From: Paraburkholderia polaris | GTDB lineage: Bacteria > Pseudomonadota > Gammaproteobacteria > Burkholderiales > Burkholderiaceae | DNA length: 64,000 nt | Assembly: GCF_012927345.1 (NCBI RefSeq) | Contig: NZ_JABBGJ010000022.1 | Span: 62,001-126,000 of the forward strand | Direction of reading: 5' to 3' | Notes under the pieces: model-generated | The model's input: the letters and a program-made list of their open reading frames with translations, nothing else | Databases searched by the model: none | What the model was told of the DNA's origin: nothing | Position numbers and translations under genes: made by a program | In this document: piece after piece, positions 45,539 through 54,457 of the stretch | How the letters are laid out: each line of letters starts with the position of its first letter | How positions within the stretch are numbered: the first letter of the stretch is position 1

Positions 45539-48517
45539 TCACTTACCTGACGTCGCGTTGGCCAACTCGCGCTGCTTCAGCAGATCGAGCTGCTCCGTGT
45601 TGAAGCGCGAATAGTCCTGCTGCCATTGCGACGGTTGTTCGACCGGCATCACCTGCACCGCGGTCACCTTGTACTCGGGACAATTGGTGGCCCAGTCCGA
45701 GCTATCGGTGGTGATCACGTTCGCGCCCGATTCGGGGAAGTGGAACGTCGTGTAGACGACGCCCGGCTGCATCCGCTCGGTCACCTTCGCGCGCAACACG
45801 GTTTGTCCCGCGCGCGATTCGATACCAACCCAGTCGTCGGTCTTGATGCCGCGTTCTTCTGCGTCGTGCGGATGCAACTCCAGCCGGTCTTCGTCATGCC
45901 AGCGCGAATTCTCAGTGCGGCGCGTCTGTGCGCCCACGTTGTATTGCGACAGGATGCGACCCGTAGTGAGCAGCAGCGGGAACTTACGCGTGACCTTTTC
46001 CGGCGTTGCGATGAATTTCGTAATCACGAACTTACCCTTGCCGCGCACGAAGGTGTCGATGTGCATGGTCGGCGTACCGTCCGGCGCGTTCTCGTTGCAG
46101 GGCCACTGGATACTGCCGAGCTCGTCGAGCTTCCTGTACGACACGCCGTGGAAAGTCGGCGTGAGACGCGCGATCTCGTCCATGATTTGCGACGGGTGCG
46201 CGTAATCCATCTCGTACCCGAGCGCGCGAGAGAGCATCACCGTGACTTCCCAGTCGGCGTAACCCGGCACCGGTGGCATCACCTTGCGCACGCGCGAGAT
46301 GCGGCGCTCCGCGTTGGTGAAGGTGCCATCCTTTTCGAGGAACGACGAACCCGGCAGCAGCACATGCGCGTACTTCGCGGTCTCGTTGAGGAAAATGTCC
46401 TGCACGACGATGCATTCCATCGACGACAACGCCGCCGAAACGTGATGCGTGTTCGGATCGGACTGCACGATGTCTTCGCCCTGGCAGTACAGGCCCTTGA
46501 AGGTGCCGTGCACGGCGGCGTCGAACATGTTCGGAATGCGCAGGCCCGGTTCGGGCTGCAGCGTCACGTTCCATGCTTCTTCAAACAGCGCGCGCGTGAT
46601 TGAATCGCTGATATGGCGATAGCCGGGCAGTTCGTGCGGGAACGAGCCCATGTCGCACGAACCTTGCACGTTGTTCTGACCGCGCAACGGGTTCACGCCG
46701 ACACCTTCGCGGCCAATGTTGCCGGTCGCCATCGCGAGATTCGCGATGCCCATCACCATTGTCGAGCCTTGCGCGTGTTCGGTGACGCCGAGGCCGTAAT
46801 AGATCGCCGCATTGCCGCCGGTAGCATAGATGCGGGCAGCTTCGCGAATGGATGCGGCGGGCACACCGGTGAGTTCTTCTGTCGCTTCCGGCGCGTTCTC
46901 GGGCAGGGCGACGAACGCACGCCATTGCTCGAACGCGCGCGTTTCGCAGCGCTCGGCGATGAACGCTTCGTTCAGCAGCCCCTCGGTCACGATCACATGC
47001 GCGAGGGCATTGACCACCGCGACGTTGGTGCCCGGACGCAATTGCAAATGATGCGAGGCCTTCACGTGCGGCGTATCGACGATATCGATGCGGCGCGGAT
47101 CGACGACGATCAGCTTCGCGCCTTCACGGATGCGACGCTTCATACGCGAGCCGAACACCGGGTGGCCGTCGGTCGGGTTTGCGCCGATCACCATGATCAC
47201 GTCGGCTTTGTCGACGGATGCGAAGGTTTGCGTGCCGGCCGATTCGCCCAACGTGGCCTTCAGGCCGTAGCCGGTCGGCGAGTGGCAGACCCGCGCGCAG
47301 GTGTCGACGTTGTTGTTGCCGAACGCGGCGCGCACGAGCTTCTGCACCAGATACGTTTCTTCGTTCGTACAACGCGACGACGTAATGCCGCCGATCGAAT
47401 CGCGGCCGTGCTTCGCCTGAATGCGGCGGAATTCCGACGCCGCGTAACTGAGCGCCTCTTCCCAGCTGACTTCGCGCCACGGATCGGTGATTTTCGCGCG
47501 GATCATCGGCTTGGTAATGCGGTCCTTATGCGTCGCATAGCCCCATGCGAAGCGGCCCTTCACGCACGCGTGCCCTTCGTTGGCCTGGCCGTTCTTGTGC
47601 GGCACCATCCGCACGACCTCGTTGCCCTTCATCTCGGCCTTGAACGAGCATCCCACGCCGCAATACGCGCACGTGGTGACCACGGAATGCTCAGCCTGGC
47701 CGAGCATGATGACGGTCTTTTCCTGCAAGGTCGCGGTCGGGCACGCGGCGACGCACGCACCGCACGACACGCACTCCGATTCCATGAATGGCTTGTTTTC
47801 GCTCGCGGCGACGCGCGATTCGAAACCGCGTCCGGCGATGGTTAGCGCGAACGTGCCTTGCGTTTCTTCGCACGCGCGCACACAGCGATTGCAGACGATG
47901 CACTTCGACGGGTCGTACGTGAAGTACGGATTCGATTCGTCCTTCTTGTCCTTCAGGTGGTTCGCACCGTCGAATCCGTAGCGCACTTCGCGCAAGCCGG
48001 TGACGCCTGCCATGTCCTGCAGTTCGCAGTCGCCGTTGGCGGGGCAGGTCAGGCAGTCGAGCGGGTGATCGGAGATGTACAGCTCCATCACGTTACGGCG
48101 CAGCGACTGCAGACGATCGGTTTGCGTGCGCACCTTCATGCCGGCTTCGACGGGCGTCGTGCACGAAGCGGGGTAGCCGCGCTTGCCTTCGATCTCGACC
48201 AGGCACAAACGGCATGAGCCGAACGGTTCGAGCGAATCGGTCGCGCAGAGCTTCGGCACGTTGACGCCGGCTTCGACGGCGGCGCGCATCACTGAAGTGC
48301 CGGCCGGAACCGTCACCGCCTGGCCATCGATTTCCAGCGTCACGTCGACGTCGGCATGACGCGCTGGTGTGCCGTAGTCGGTGTCGTCGAAAAACGAACG
48401 GGGCGCGCGTTGTTGCGCTTGTGCTTGAGATTTGCACGCGCAGTTCCCGGAGCCGCAGCCGCCCCCCAGGGGGACTTCCTGCGAGGCGCCGGCAGGGGGG
48501 GTGAGCACATCGGACAT
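45539..48517 (-). CDS. fdsA: NAD-dependent formate dehydrogenase, alpha (molybdenum) subunit FdsA
   Basis: Catalytic subunit of 992 residues. It starts with a GGGCGSGNCACK cysteine patch, followed by a NuoG-like 2Fe-2S domain (CATDSLEPFGSCRLC), a DHPLDCLTCPANGDC block and a 2x[4Fe-4S] ferredoxin domain (CIVCNRCVRACEE, CVSCGACVAACPT), another 4Fe-4S motif (CAYCGVGC) and the bis-MGD domains. Cys411 in ARVCHSPTGYG is the molybdenum ligand, so this is the Cys, not the selenocysteine, form. Formate is oxidised to CO2 and electrons pass along FeS clusters to FdsB and NAD. Confidence 0.96.
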   Translation of the reverse strand: MSDVLTPPAGASQEVPLGGGCGSGNCACKSQAQAQQRAPRSFFDDTDYGTPARHADVDVTLEIDGQAVTVPAGTSVMRAAVEAGVNVPKLCATDSLEPFGSCRLCLVEIEGKRGYPASCTTPVEAGMKVRTQTDRLQSLRRNVMELYISDHPLDCLTCPANGDCELQDMAGVTGLREVRYGFDGANHLKDKKDESNPYFTYDPSKCIVCNRCVRACEETQGTFALTIAGRGFESRVAASENKPFMESECVSCGACVAACPTATLQEKTVIMLGQAEHSVVTTCAYCGVGCSFKAEMKGNEVVRMVPHKNGQANEGHACVKGRFAWGYATHKDRITKPMIRAKITDPWREVSWEEALSYAASEFRRIQAKHGRDSIGGITSSRCTNEETYLVQKLVRAAFGNNNVDTCARVCHSPTGYGLKATLGESAGTQTFASVDKADVIMVIGANPTDGHPVFGSRMKRRIREGAKLIVVDPRRIDIVDTPHVKASHHLQLRPGTNVAVVNALAHVIVTEGLLNEAFIAERCETRAFEQWRAFVALPENAPEATEELTGVPAASIREAARIYATGGNAAIYYGLGVTEHAQGSTMVMGIANLAMATGNIGREGVGVNPLRGQNNVQGSCDMGSFPHELPGYRHISDSITRALFEEAWNVTLQPEPGLRIPNMFDAAVHGTFKGLYCQGEDIVQSDPNTHHVSAALSSMECIVVQDIFLNETAKYAHVLLPGSSFLEKDGTFTNAERRISRVRKVMPPVPGYADWEVTVMLSRALGYEMDYAHPSQIMDEIARLTPTFHGVSYRKLDELGSIQWPCNENAPDGTPTMHIDTFVRGKGKFVITKFIATPEKVTRKFPLLLTTGRILSQYNVGAQTRRTENSRWHDEDRLELHPHDAEERGIKTDDWVGIESRAGQTVLRAKVTERMQPGVVYTTFHFPESGANVITTDSSDWATNCPEYKVTAVQVMPVEQPSQWQQDYSRFNTEQLDLLKQRELANATSGK

Positions 48518-48531
48518 GTGAGGCTCCTGGG

Positions 48532-50103
48532 TCAGGCCGCAGCCGCTTTGGGCGCGTGGTCGTGTATGTTATCGAGACCGAAGTCTTCGGGGAAATGGTC
48601 TAGCGCGGACAGCACCGGGAACGGCGTCATGCCGCCCATCGCGCAGAGCGAACCGGACACCATCGTGTCGCACAGATCGCGCAGCAACTGCACTTGCCGC
48701 GTGGACGTATCGCCGTTGCGGATCCGTCCGATCACTTCGACGCCGCGCGTCGAGCCGATCCGGCACGGCGTGCATTTGCCGCACGATTCCAGCGCGCAGA
48801 AGTGCATCGCGTATTGCGCGAGTTCGGCGAGATTCGACGTGTCGTCATGCACGACGATGCCGCCGTGGCCGACCACCGCACCGACTGCCGCATACGCCTC
48901 GTAGTCCATCGGAATGTCCCACTGGCTCTCCGGCAGATAGGTGCCGAGCGGGCCGCCGACCTGCGCGGCGCGTGCCGGGCGCCCGCTTGCCGTGCCGCCG
49001 CCGTAGTCGTATAGCAGTTCACGCAACGTGACGCCGAACGCCAGCTCGACCAGACCGCCTTGCTTTACATTGCCGGCGAGCTGGAACGGCAGCGTGCCGC
49101 GCGAGCGACCCATGCCGAAGTCTTTATAGAACGCCGCACCGCGCGCGAAGATGATCGGCACCGTCGCGAGCGTGATGACGTTGTTGATCACAGTCGGCTG
49201 GCCGTAGAGGCCCACTAGCGCCGGCACGGGCGGCTTCGCGCGCACAATGCCGCGTTTGCCTTCGAGCGATTCGAGCAGCGCGGTTTCCTCGCCGCAGACA
49301 TAAGCGCCCGCGCCTTTCGCCACGAACAGTTCGAAGCGATGCGCCGTCGAGCCGAGCACACTGTCGCCGAGCCAGCCGGCGGCGCGCGCTTTGGCAATCG
49401 CCGCTTCGAGCGTCGCGATCGAGTGCGGATATTCGCTGCGTACGTAGATATAGCCGACCGTCGCGCCCGTTACGATGCCCGCGATGATCATCCCTTCGAT
49501 CAGCACGTACGGGTCGCTTTCCATCACGAGGCGGTCGGAGAAGGTGCCGGAGTCGCCTTCGTCCGCATTGCAGACGATGTATTTCTGCGCCGCTTTGGCG
49601 CCGCGCACCGTGCGCCATTTAATGCCGGCGGGGAAGGCTGCGCCGCCGCGACCGCGCAGGCCGGATTCGATCAGCGCTTCGCAGGCGGCGTCGCCGTCTG
49701 TTTGCAAGGCTTGCTTGAGACCTTCGAGGCCGCCGTGAGCAATGTAATCGTCGACGGAAAGCGGATCGGTGATGCCGATGCGCGCAAAGGTCAAGCGCTG
49801 TTGCTTCTTCAGATACGGTATTTCATCGACTACGCCGACACGGCGGGCGTGCTCGCCGCCTTCGATAAAGCCGGCGTCGAACAGCGCTGCAACGTCGCTC
49901 TCTTCGACGTTCGCATAGCCGACGCGGCCTTGCGCCGTCGCAACTTCGACGAGCGGTTCGAGCCACAGCAAACCGCGCGAACCGTTGCGAACCAGTTCGA
50001 TTTCAACGCCGCGGCGTGCGGCTTCGGATTCGATGGCTTGAGCCAGGGCGTCGGCGCCGAGCGCAAGCGCCGACGAATCGCAGGGAACGTAAATGCGCGT
50101 CAT
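48532..50103 (-). CDS. fdsB: NAD-dependent formate dehydrogenase, beta (NADH/FMN) subunit FdsB
   Basis: Diaphorase subunit of 523 residues, related to NuoF. The N-terminal 110 residues are a thioredoxin-like domain; GLRGRGGAAFPAGIKW and NADEGDSGTFSDR mark the FMN/NAD site, and ESCGKCTPCRIGS binds a 4Fe-4S cluster. It transfers electrons to NAD+. The start at 50103 has GGAGG upstream and overlaps the fdsG stop (ATGA). Confidence 0.95.
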   Translation of the reverse strand: MTRIYVPCDSSALALGADALAQAIESEAARRGVEIELVRNGSRGLLWLEPLVEVATAQGRVGYANVEESDVAALFDAGFIEGGEHARRVGVVDEIPYLKKQQRLTFARIGITDPLSVDDYIAHGGLEGLKQALQTDGDAACEALIESGLRGRGGAAFPAGIKWRTVRGAKAAQKYIVCNADEGDSGTFSDRLVMESDPYVLIEGMIIAGIVTGATVGYIYVRSEYPHSIATLEAAIAKARAAGWLGDSVLGSTAHRFELFVAKGAGAYVCGEETALLESLEGKRGIVRAKPPVPALVGLYGQPTVINNVITLATVPIIFARGAAFYKDFGMGRSRGTLPFQLAGNVKQGGLVELAFGVTLRELLYDYGGGTASGRPARAAQVGGPLGTYLPESQWDIPMDYEAYAAVGAVVGHGGIVVHDDTSNLAELAQYAMHFCALESCGKCTPCRIGSTRGVEVIGRIRNGDTSTRQVQLLRDLCDTMVSGSLCAMGGMTPFPVLSALDHFPEDFGLDNIHDHAPKAAAA

Positions 50104-50606
50104 GCCGTTACCTCCACGCATTTGTTGGCGGCGGCGAAGAGTGCGTCAAACTTTTGCGGCGTGACTTTCGCGTGCAGCGTGCCGTTGAGCATCAGCGCCG
50201 GCGACAGTGCGCACTGGCCGAGGCAATACACCGATTCCAGTTCGACCGTCGCACCATGCCGATGCTCCGCGTCAAAACGGCAGCCGGTGTGCGCCTCGAT
50301 ATGCTGCGCGAGCGCCTCTGTACCCATGCTGCGGCATGCTTCGGCGCGGCACAGTTGCACGGTGACGGGCGCCGCGGGCTGCGTGCGGAAGTGGTGGTAA
50401 TAGGTGATGACGCCGTGTACTTCCGCCCGCGACAGGTTCATGGCGCGCGCGAGCGGTGCGACCGTGTCGGGCGGCACGTAGCCGAGTTCGTCCTGAATGG
50501 CGTGCAGTACCGCTAGCAGCGACATGCCCGGCTGCGCGTGACGCTGCACGAGCGGCTCCGGCGCGACGGCGATGGAATTGTCCAAGTGGGGCTCCTCCAA
50601 AGTCAT
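50100..50606 (-). CDS. fdsG: NAD-dependent formate dehydrogenase, gamma subunit FdsG
   Basis: Protein of 168 residues of the NuoE family with a thioredoxin-like 2Fe-2S domain: ligands in LCRAEACRS and YCLGQCALSP. The IQDELGYVPPDTVAPLARAMNLSRAEVHGVITYYHHF block is typical. It is the first gene of the operon and is divergent from the ModE-like regulator. Confidence 0.95.
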   Translation of the reverse strand: MTLEEPHLDNSIAVAPEPLVQRHAQPGMSLLAVLHAIQDELGYVPPDTVAPLARAMNLSRAEVHGVITYYHHFRTQPAAPVTVQLCRAEACRSMGTEALAQHIEAHTGCRFDAEHRHGATVELESVYCLGQCALSPALMLNGTLHAKVTPQKFDALFAAANKCVEVTA

Positions 50607-50718
50607 ATATGCACTTGTTATTCATAATGCGTGCACTTATGCTTCGTATATTCGATATGGGATAGCCGAACAATAGGCGGGTGATACGCCTCGTGCAATA
50701 GGAAAGAGTTGAACATAT
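50607..50718. promoter_or_regulatory. Divergent promoter region fdsG / fdsR
   Basis: A/T-rich 112 bp between the two starts. It holds an inverted repeat TGCAC (50610-50614) / GTGCA (50631-50635) around a TTATTCATAA core, and a second near-palindrome ATATTCGATAT at about 50647-50657. These are candidate sites for the regulator. Confidence 0.5.
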
Positions 50719-51798
50719 ATGATCAGGATCGAGTGCCAGGCGCAGCTGGTTGTGAAGGGCCCTGACGGCCGTGAGGCCAGCCTGTCGGACGTGGTGCCGC
50801 TGCTCGCGCTGGTAAACGAATCCGGCAGCATCGCGCAGGCAGCGACGCTTAAGGGTTTGTCCTACCGTCACGCGTGGGGTTTGTTGCGCAGCATTGAGGA
50901 GCGTTTGGGTGGTCCGCTGATCGCGAAGGAGCGTGGGCGCGGTTCAGTGCTGTCCGAGCTCGGCCAGGCCGTGTTGCGCGCGCAGCGTCTGTGCGGCGAG
51001 CGGCTCGACGGCAACATGCAGGCGCTCGCGAGCGAAGTCGCCAGCGAACTGAACCGCTGGCTCGCACCACCCGCCGACGACGTGCGGATCTACGCGTCGC
51101 ACGGTTACGCCGTGGCGGCGCTGGTGACGGCGCTGGTCGCGAACGATCTGCCGGTCGATATCAAATACCGCGACAGCGCGGACGCGGTTAGCGCGCTCGC
51201 CCGTGGCGAATGCGATCTGGCTGGTTTCCACTTGCCGCTAGGCGAGTTTCGTACGGCATGCGCCGATACATATCGACGCTGGCTTGATCCGCAGCGGCAC
51301 GTGCTCGTGCATCTGACGAGGCGCAAGCAGGGTCTCTTTCTCGGCAAAGGTAATCCAAAGGGAATCAGCGGCCTGAGCGACCTCGCGCGCGACGATATTC
51401 GCTTCGTCAATCGTCAGCCCGGTTCCGGTACACGCATGCTGCTGGATCTCGCGCTACGAAAAGTCGGGGTCGATCCGGACCGGGTCAACGGTTATGCGTC
51501 GGCGGAACTCACGCATTCGGCGATCGCGGCGTTCGTGGCAAGCGGCATGGCGGATGTGGGTTTCGGCGTCGAGCCGGCGGCGCATCACTTTGGGCTCGAC
51601 TTCATTCCGATCGTCGACGAAGACTATTACTTCGCCTGCGACCGCGCCCGGCTGGAGCGCGCGCCGCTCGCAACGGTAATTGGCTTGCTGCGCGGCGCCG
51701 CGTTTCGGCATGGCGTCGAACAGCTTGAAGGTTACGATCCGCGCGACTGCGGCAAGCTGCTCGATCTCGATGTGGGACTTGGCCCAACTACCGCGTAA
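50719..51798 (+). CDS. fdsR: ModE-like regulator with periplasmic-binding-protein-like domain (FdsR)
   Basis: Protein of 359 residues. The N-terminal winged helix (about 20-95; LLALVNESGSIAQAATLKGLSYRHAWGLLRSIEERLGG in parts) is of the ModE/LysR type; the C-terminal part (about 115-350) is a type 2 substrate-binding domain with FVNRQPGSGTRMLLDLALRK and ASGMADVGFGVEPAA, which resemble molybdate/tungstate-binding and MopB-like regulators. Gene position, divergent from fdsGBA-D, equals that of FdsR of Cupriavidus. It probably couples formate dehydrogenase synthesis to formate or molybdenum supply. Confidence 0.85.
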   Translation: MIRIECQAQLVVKGPDGREASLSDVVPLLALVNESGSIAQAATLKGLSYRHAWGLLRSIEERLGGPLIAKERGRGSVLSELGQAVLRAQRLCGERLDGNMQALASEVASELNRWLAPPADDVRIYASHGYAVAALVTALVANDLPVDIKYRDSADAVSALARGECDLAGFHLPLGEFRTACADTYRRWLDPQRHVLVHLTRRKQGLFLGKGNPKGISGLSDLARDDIRFVNRQPGSGTRMLLDLALRKVGVDPDRVNGYASAELTHSAIAAFVASGMADVGFGVEPAAHHFGLDFIPIVDEDYYFACDRARLERAPLATVIGLLRGAAFRHGVEQLEGYDPRDCGKLLDLDVGLGPTTA

Positions 51799-51907
51799 GC
51801 AACTGTAAACAATTTGGTGCCGTCGCCGCTGCGGGGGGCGGCTGTTTGGGATAATCTCTAGCCTTCCGCTTACGCCTTAACCGCGCGCTCTGCCGCGCTG
51901 AATCGAT

Positions 51908-52174
51908 ATGAAAGTTCTTCTTCACGCATGTGCTGCGGTAGTGACGGCCGGTACGCTTCTCGCCACCGTTCCGGTTGCCTTCGCACAGAATTCGCCGGGT
52001 GTGCCGGGCGGTATCTTGCAAGATCAGTTCCGTCTCGCCGAACATCCGCAGATGCCGTTTGCGGCGTCGGCGCCCTCGGACAAATACCAGTCCAACAAAA
52101 AGTCAGCCATGCGCAAGCGCGGCGACAACGGCGATCCGAACGGGTGTAATTTGCAGTGTCCTAAAGACGAATAG
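51908..52174 (+). CDS. Small exported protein, unknown function
   Basis: Protein of 88 residues with a clear signal peptide (KVLLHACAAVVTAGTLLATVPVAFAQN, cleavage after AFA near residue 26 when read in shorter pieces). The mature part ends with a polar stretch containing two cysteines (GCNLQCPKDE). No domain is recognised. It has a promoter-like A/T patch (GGATAAT near 51850) upstream. Confidence 0.68.
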   Translation: MKVLLHACAAVVTAGTLLATVPVAFAQNSPGVPGGILQDQFRLAEHPQMPFAASAPSDKYQSNKKSAMRKRGDNGDPNGCNLQCPKDE

Positions 52175-52315
52175 GCGCGCGGGTCGGCGCTTTCGCGTTC
52201 CGGTTTTGTATTTCACTTTTGGATTTGCTCGAGACGCCGGCATGCTGCCGGCGTCTTTCGTTTGAGGCGCTTTATCTGGCCGTCTGATCTGGCCTCGTCG
52301 TTCAGCGGCTATCGG

Positions 52316-52684
52316 TTATGGCTTTGCCGTATGCCACATGTCCTTGAAGCCGTCCCCTTTCATTTCTCCCGCCTGCTTGTCTGCCGCGTAGCGATATAGC
52401 GGATGGCCTTTGTATGCCCATTGCTGTTTGCCGTCCGCGGAGGGGATCAGGGTCCAGTCGCCTGACGGCTTGTCCGACGGGCTCGCCATGGCCGCCGGCC
52501 AGTAGCTCATGCAGCCGCCGGTGCAGGCGCTCACGCCGGGCGTGGTGTCTTTATCGAAGGTATAGAGCGTCATGCCGTCCGCGGTGACGAAGCGGCCGTC
52601 GACGATCTTCGGGGCTTCGGCAAAGGCGGTCTGTTGCAGTGCGAGGAGAGTCAGCGTGGAGAGGCAGAAGAGAGTCTTGCGCAT
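52316..52684 (-). CDS. COG4315-type secreted repeat protein
   Basis: Protein of 122 residues with a signal peptide ending near QTAFAE. The mature part has the family pattern TLYTFDKDT ... CTGGCMSYWPA ... WAYKGHPLYRYAADKQAGEMKG ... DMWHTAKP, i.e. two Yx(F/W/Y)xxD-like repeats with a conserved Cys pair. The function is not known; the family is frequent in envelopes of Proteobacteria. Confidence 0.85.
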   Translation of the reverse strand: MRKTLFCLSTLTLLALQQTAFAEAPKIVDGRFVTADGMTLYTFDKDTTPGVSACTGGCMSYWPAAMASPSDKPSGDWTLIPSADGKQQWAYKGHPLYRYAADKQAGEMKGDGFKDMWHTAKP

Positions 52685-52918
52685 GATGTCGGCTCCTGAT
52701 TTTGGTGTTGGTCTCGCGCGGAACGCGGCGTGCGGGCGCGCGTGCGGAATAAACGATCGACGGGATGCGTTTATTCCCTTGGTTTCGCGTGGCCTGCTGG
52801 AACAGCGCCGCCCATTGATGGAAGCGCGGGCGGCGAATGTTCTTCCGCATGCGAAGTGGCGAACGCTACATTAGCTGCGCACGATTGAGCCCGCGGGACC
52901 CACTGTATTCTTTCTATC

Positions 52919-53161
52919 TTAGGCTGGCGGTTGGGTCGCGTAGTGAAATCCCATTGCAGCAACGATAGGCACAATAAGAAGCTGTGCAAGAACAATCACC
53001 TTATAAGCTTTCGCGTGCCGAATATTTTCACGAAGCCCGCAAATTATTGTTAGAAGATTCAGGGTTGCGACGATCCATACCAACCCGGATGGATCGTCGG
53101 AAAGTGCTGAAAATATTGCCTTCAAATTTCCACTCAATTGTTGAACCCCATGAAGTTCCAT
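52919..53161 (-). CDS. Small membrane protein, candidate immunity protein
   Basis: Protein of 80 residues with two predicted helices (about 26-43 LVWIVATLNLLTIICGL and 53-75 VIVLAQLLIVPIVAAMG). No family recognised. It is 46 bp behind the candidate effector gene, on the same strand and in the same A/T-richer DNA. The order adaptor, effector, small membrane protein fits an immunity protein guarding against a toxin that acts in the periplasm, which is an inference from context. Confidence 0.55.
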   Translation of the reverse strand: MELHGVQQLSGNLKAIFSALSDDPSGLVWIVATLNLLTIICGLRENIRHAKAYKVIVLAQLLIVPIVAAMGFHYATQPPA

Positions 53162-53207
53162 CTGTAATTATCAAAATACTTAATATAGTCAGATTTTATG
53201 CTTCCAG

Positions 53208-53930
53208 TCATCGAATTTCGATAGTCCCATCCATTCCAGTCTTGTAAAACGCGCCTATCTCAATCGGGAGCCCGGCGTAGGGAGGCTGTTGTGGGTCGGC
53301 GGCATTGCGGCCTAATATTTTGTTAATCCAGGTTATCGGCCTATGAATTGTATCGTCGGAATTCCCTTGATAGATATTGATTGCGTCCTTCGATGTGCTA
53401 ACGACGAGTTGGATGTGATGCGCTAGCCGCCGGGACATTTGCCCCTTCAAATCCTTCGTCAACGCCAAAATATCGCCCGGCCTAAGGTCGTCCACATTGG
53501 GGAGGGAAATAGAGTTTGAGTTGATTCGCTGCATATCGGGTGCGCCATAGGTTAGCTCCACCATGTCAGCGAAACCATACATGCTGGAATCGTATTTTCC
53601 ATGCGCCGGTTGACCGTAGACCTCCATATTCCTGTATGTGCGCACACCATCAACAAGCTTTATCGGCAAGCCTTTTGAAGCTGCATACTGAATAAGAAGT
53701 CGAACTGCAAAATCCTCACATGTGAACCTATTGGAATGGATATCGCCACCTTTGGACCGATATTTCTCCGTGCGAATTTGCTCGGCAAGTTCAGGTGCGG
53801 AAGCCTGATAATCGGCGACATCTGCAACTGTCCATTTTCGAGTTGTTTTCCAGAATACTTTGAGTTTGACGATGTGAGGCCGCGTATCTGCCTTCGGCGT
53901 CAGCGGGGCGGAAATTGTTGTTGGCGTCAT
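53208..53930 (-). CDS. Candidate type VI secretion effector, NlpC/P60- or papain-like
   Basis: Protein of 240 residues without a signal peptide. A candidate nucleophile is Cys71 in NRFTCEDFAVRLLIQYAA at the head of a helix, followed by LRPGDILAL (about 149-157, a motif common before the His strand in NlpC/P60 and CHAP amidases) and His171-His172 in LAHHIQLVV, with Gln/Asn at IYQGN. This order, Cys then PGD then His, fits a cysteine peptidase or peptidoglycan amidase. Its start overlaps the PAAR gene stop (ATGA), a strong hint that it is delivered with that protein. The GC content is lower than that of the flanking chromosome. The enzymatic role is inferred. Confidence 0.6.
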   Translation of the reverse strand: MTPTTISAPLTPKADTRPHIVKLKVFWKTTRKWTVADVADYQASAPELAEQIRTEKYRSKGGDIHSNRFTCEDFAVRLLIQYAASKGLPIKLVDGVRTYRNMEVYGQPAHGKYDSSMYGFADMVELTYGAPDMQRINSNSISLPNVDDLRPGDILALTKDLKGQMSRRLAHHIQLVVSTSKDAINIYQGNSDDTIHRPITWINKILGRNAADPQQPPYAGLPIEIGAFYKTGMDGTIEIR

Positions 53931-54457
53931 TGTTTTATACAGGCAAGAAGCAATTTAATAGAGCCGCCGTCACGGCCTTCAATGTTTGGCATTTTGCCTT
54001 CAGGTGTCGTCGTGACTTCCTGAGTTTCGCCAGCTGGGTTTTGAACTTGAACGAGGGCTCCCGCAATGGGATTGCCATTCTGATCGAGCAGTTGGAAATA
54101 CCGATCGTAAGCTTGTAGGTCTATTGACTCATTGGTTGGGCTAACTGTTGAAGCGCTGCTCGTCGCCGCCGAACCGTAGTCTGAATTGATAAAGTACCCA
54201 GGATTATTACCGACGATCACCCGATTCTTTCCACATGAACAGAGTACCGAATCACCGTCGACAACAACGTTGCGCCCCTTGTCGGATATTCCTTTGCCCG
54301 TTCCAAATATCCTGTGGGTTCCCTTGCAGTTGCCGCAGGTCGCCACGTCTCCATCCAGCGCGATCTTTTTCCCGTGGTCGGTGATCCGGGTTGAGCTGCC
54401 GATGACTATGCCGCCTGTTGTCGTCGGATCGCCGTCCCGTACCGCAGCCTTACGCAT
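53927..54457 (-). CDS. PAAR-domain type VI spike-tip protein with C-terminal extension
   Basis: Protein of 176 residues. Residues 1-95 form a PAAR domain: RDGDPTTTGGIVIGSS, DGDVATCGNCKGTHRIFG and VDGDSVLCSCGKNRVI, with conserved His/Cys residues for the zinc site. The C-terminal part (about 115-170, YFQLLDQNGNPIAGALVQVQ) resembles the transthyretin-like extension found in many PAAR proteins, which binds effectors. It caps the VgrG spike of a type VI system and would carry the effector encoded next. The start at 54457 follows GGGAG by 5 bases and overlaps the 61-codon gene upstream by 8 bp. No other T6SS gene is in the window. Confidence 0.85.
   Translation of the reverse strand: MRKAAVRDGDPTTTGGIVIGSSTRITDHGKKIALDGDVATCGNCKGTHRIFGTGKGISDKGRNVVVDGDSVLCSCGKNRVIVGNNPGYFINSDYGSAATSSASTVSPTNESIDLQAYDRYFQLLDQNGNPIAGALVQVQNPAGETQEVTTTPEGKMPNIEGRDGGSIKLLLACIKQ

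Noticed and set aside
52175..52920. Left attachment site as a copy of the ssrA 3' end
   Set aside because: I looked for a duplicate of the tmRNA T-arm/acceptor sequence on both strands between the small exported gene and the candidate immunity gene and found none that I can support by eye.
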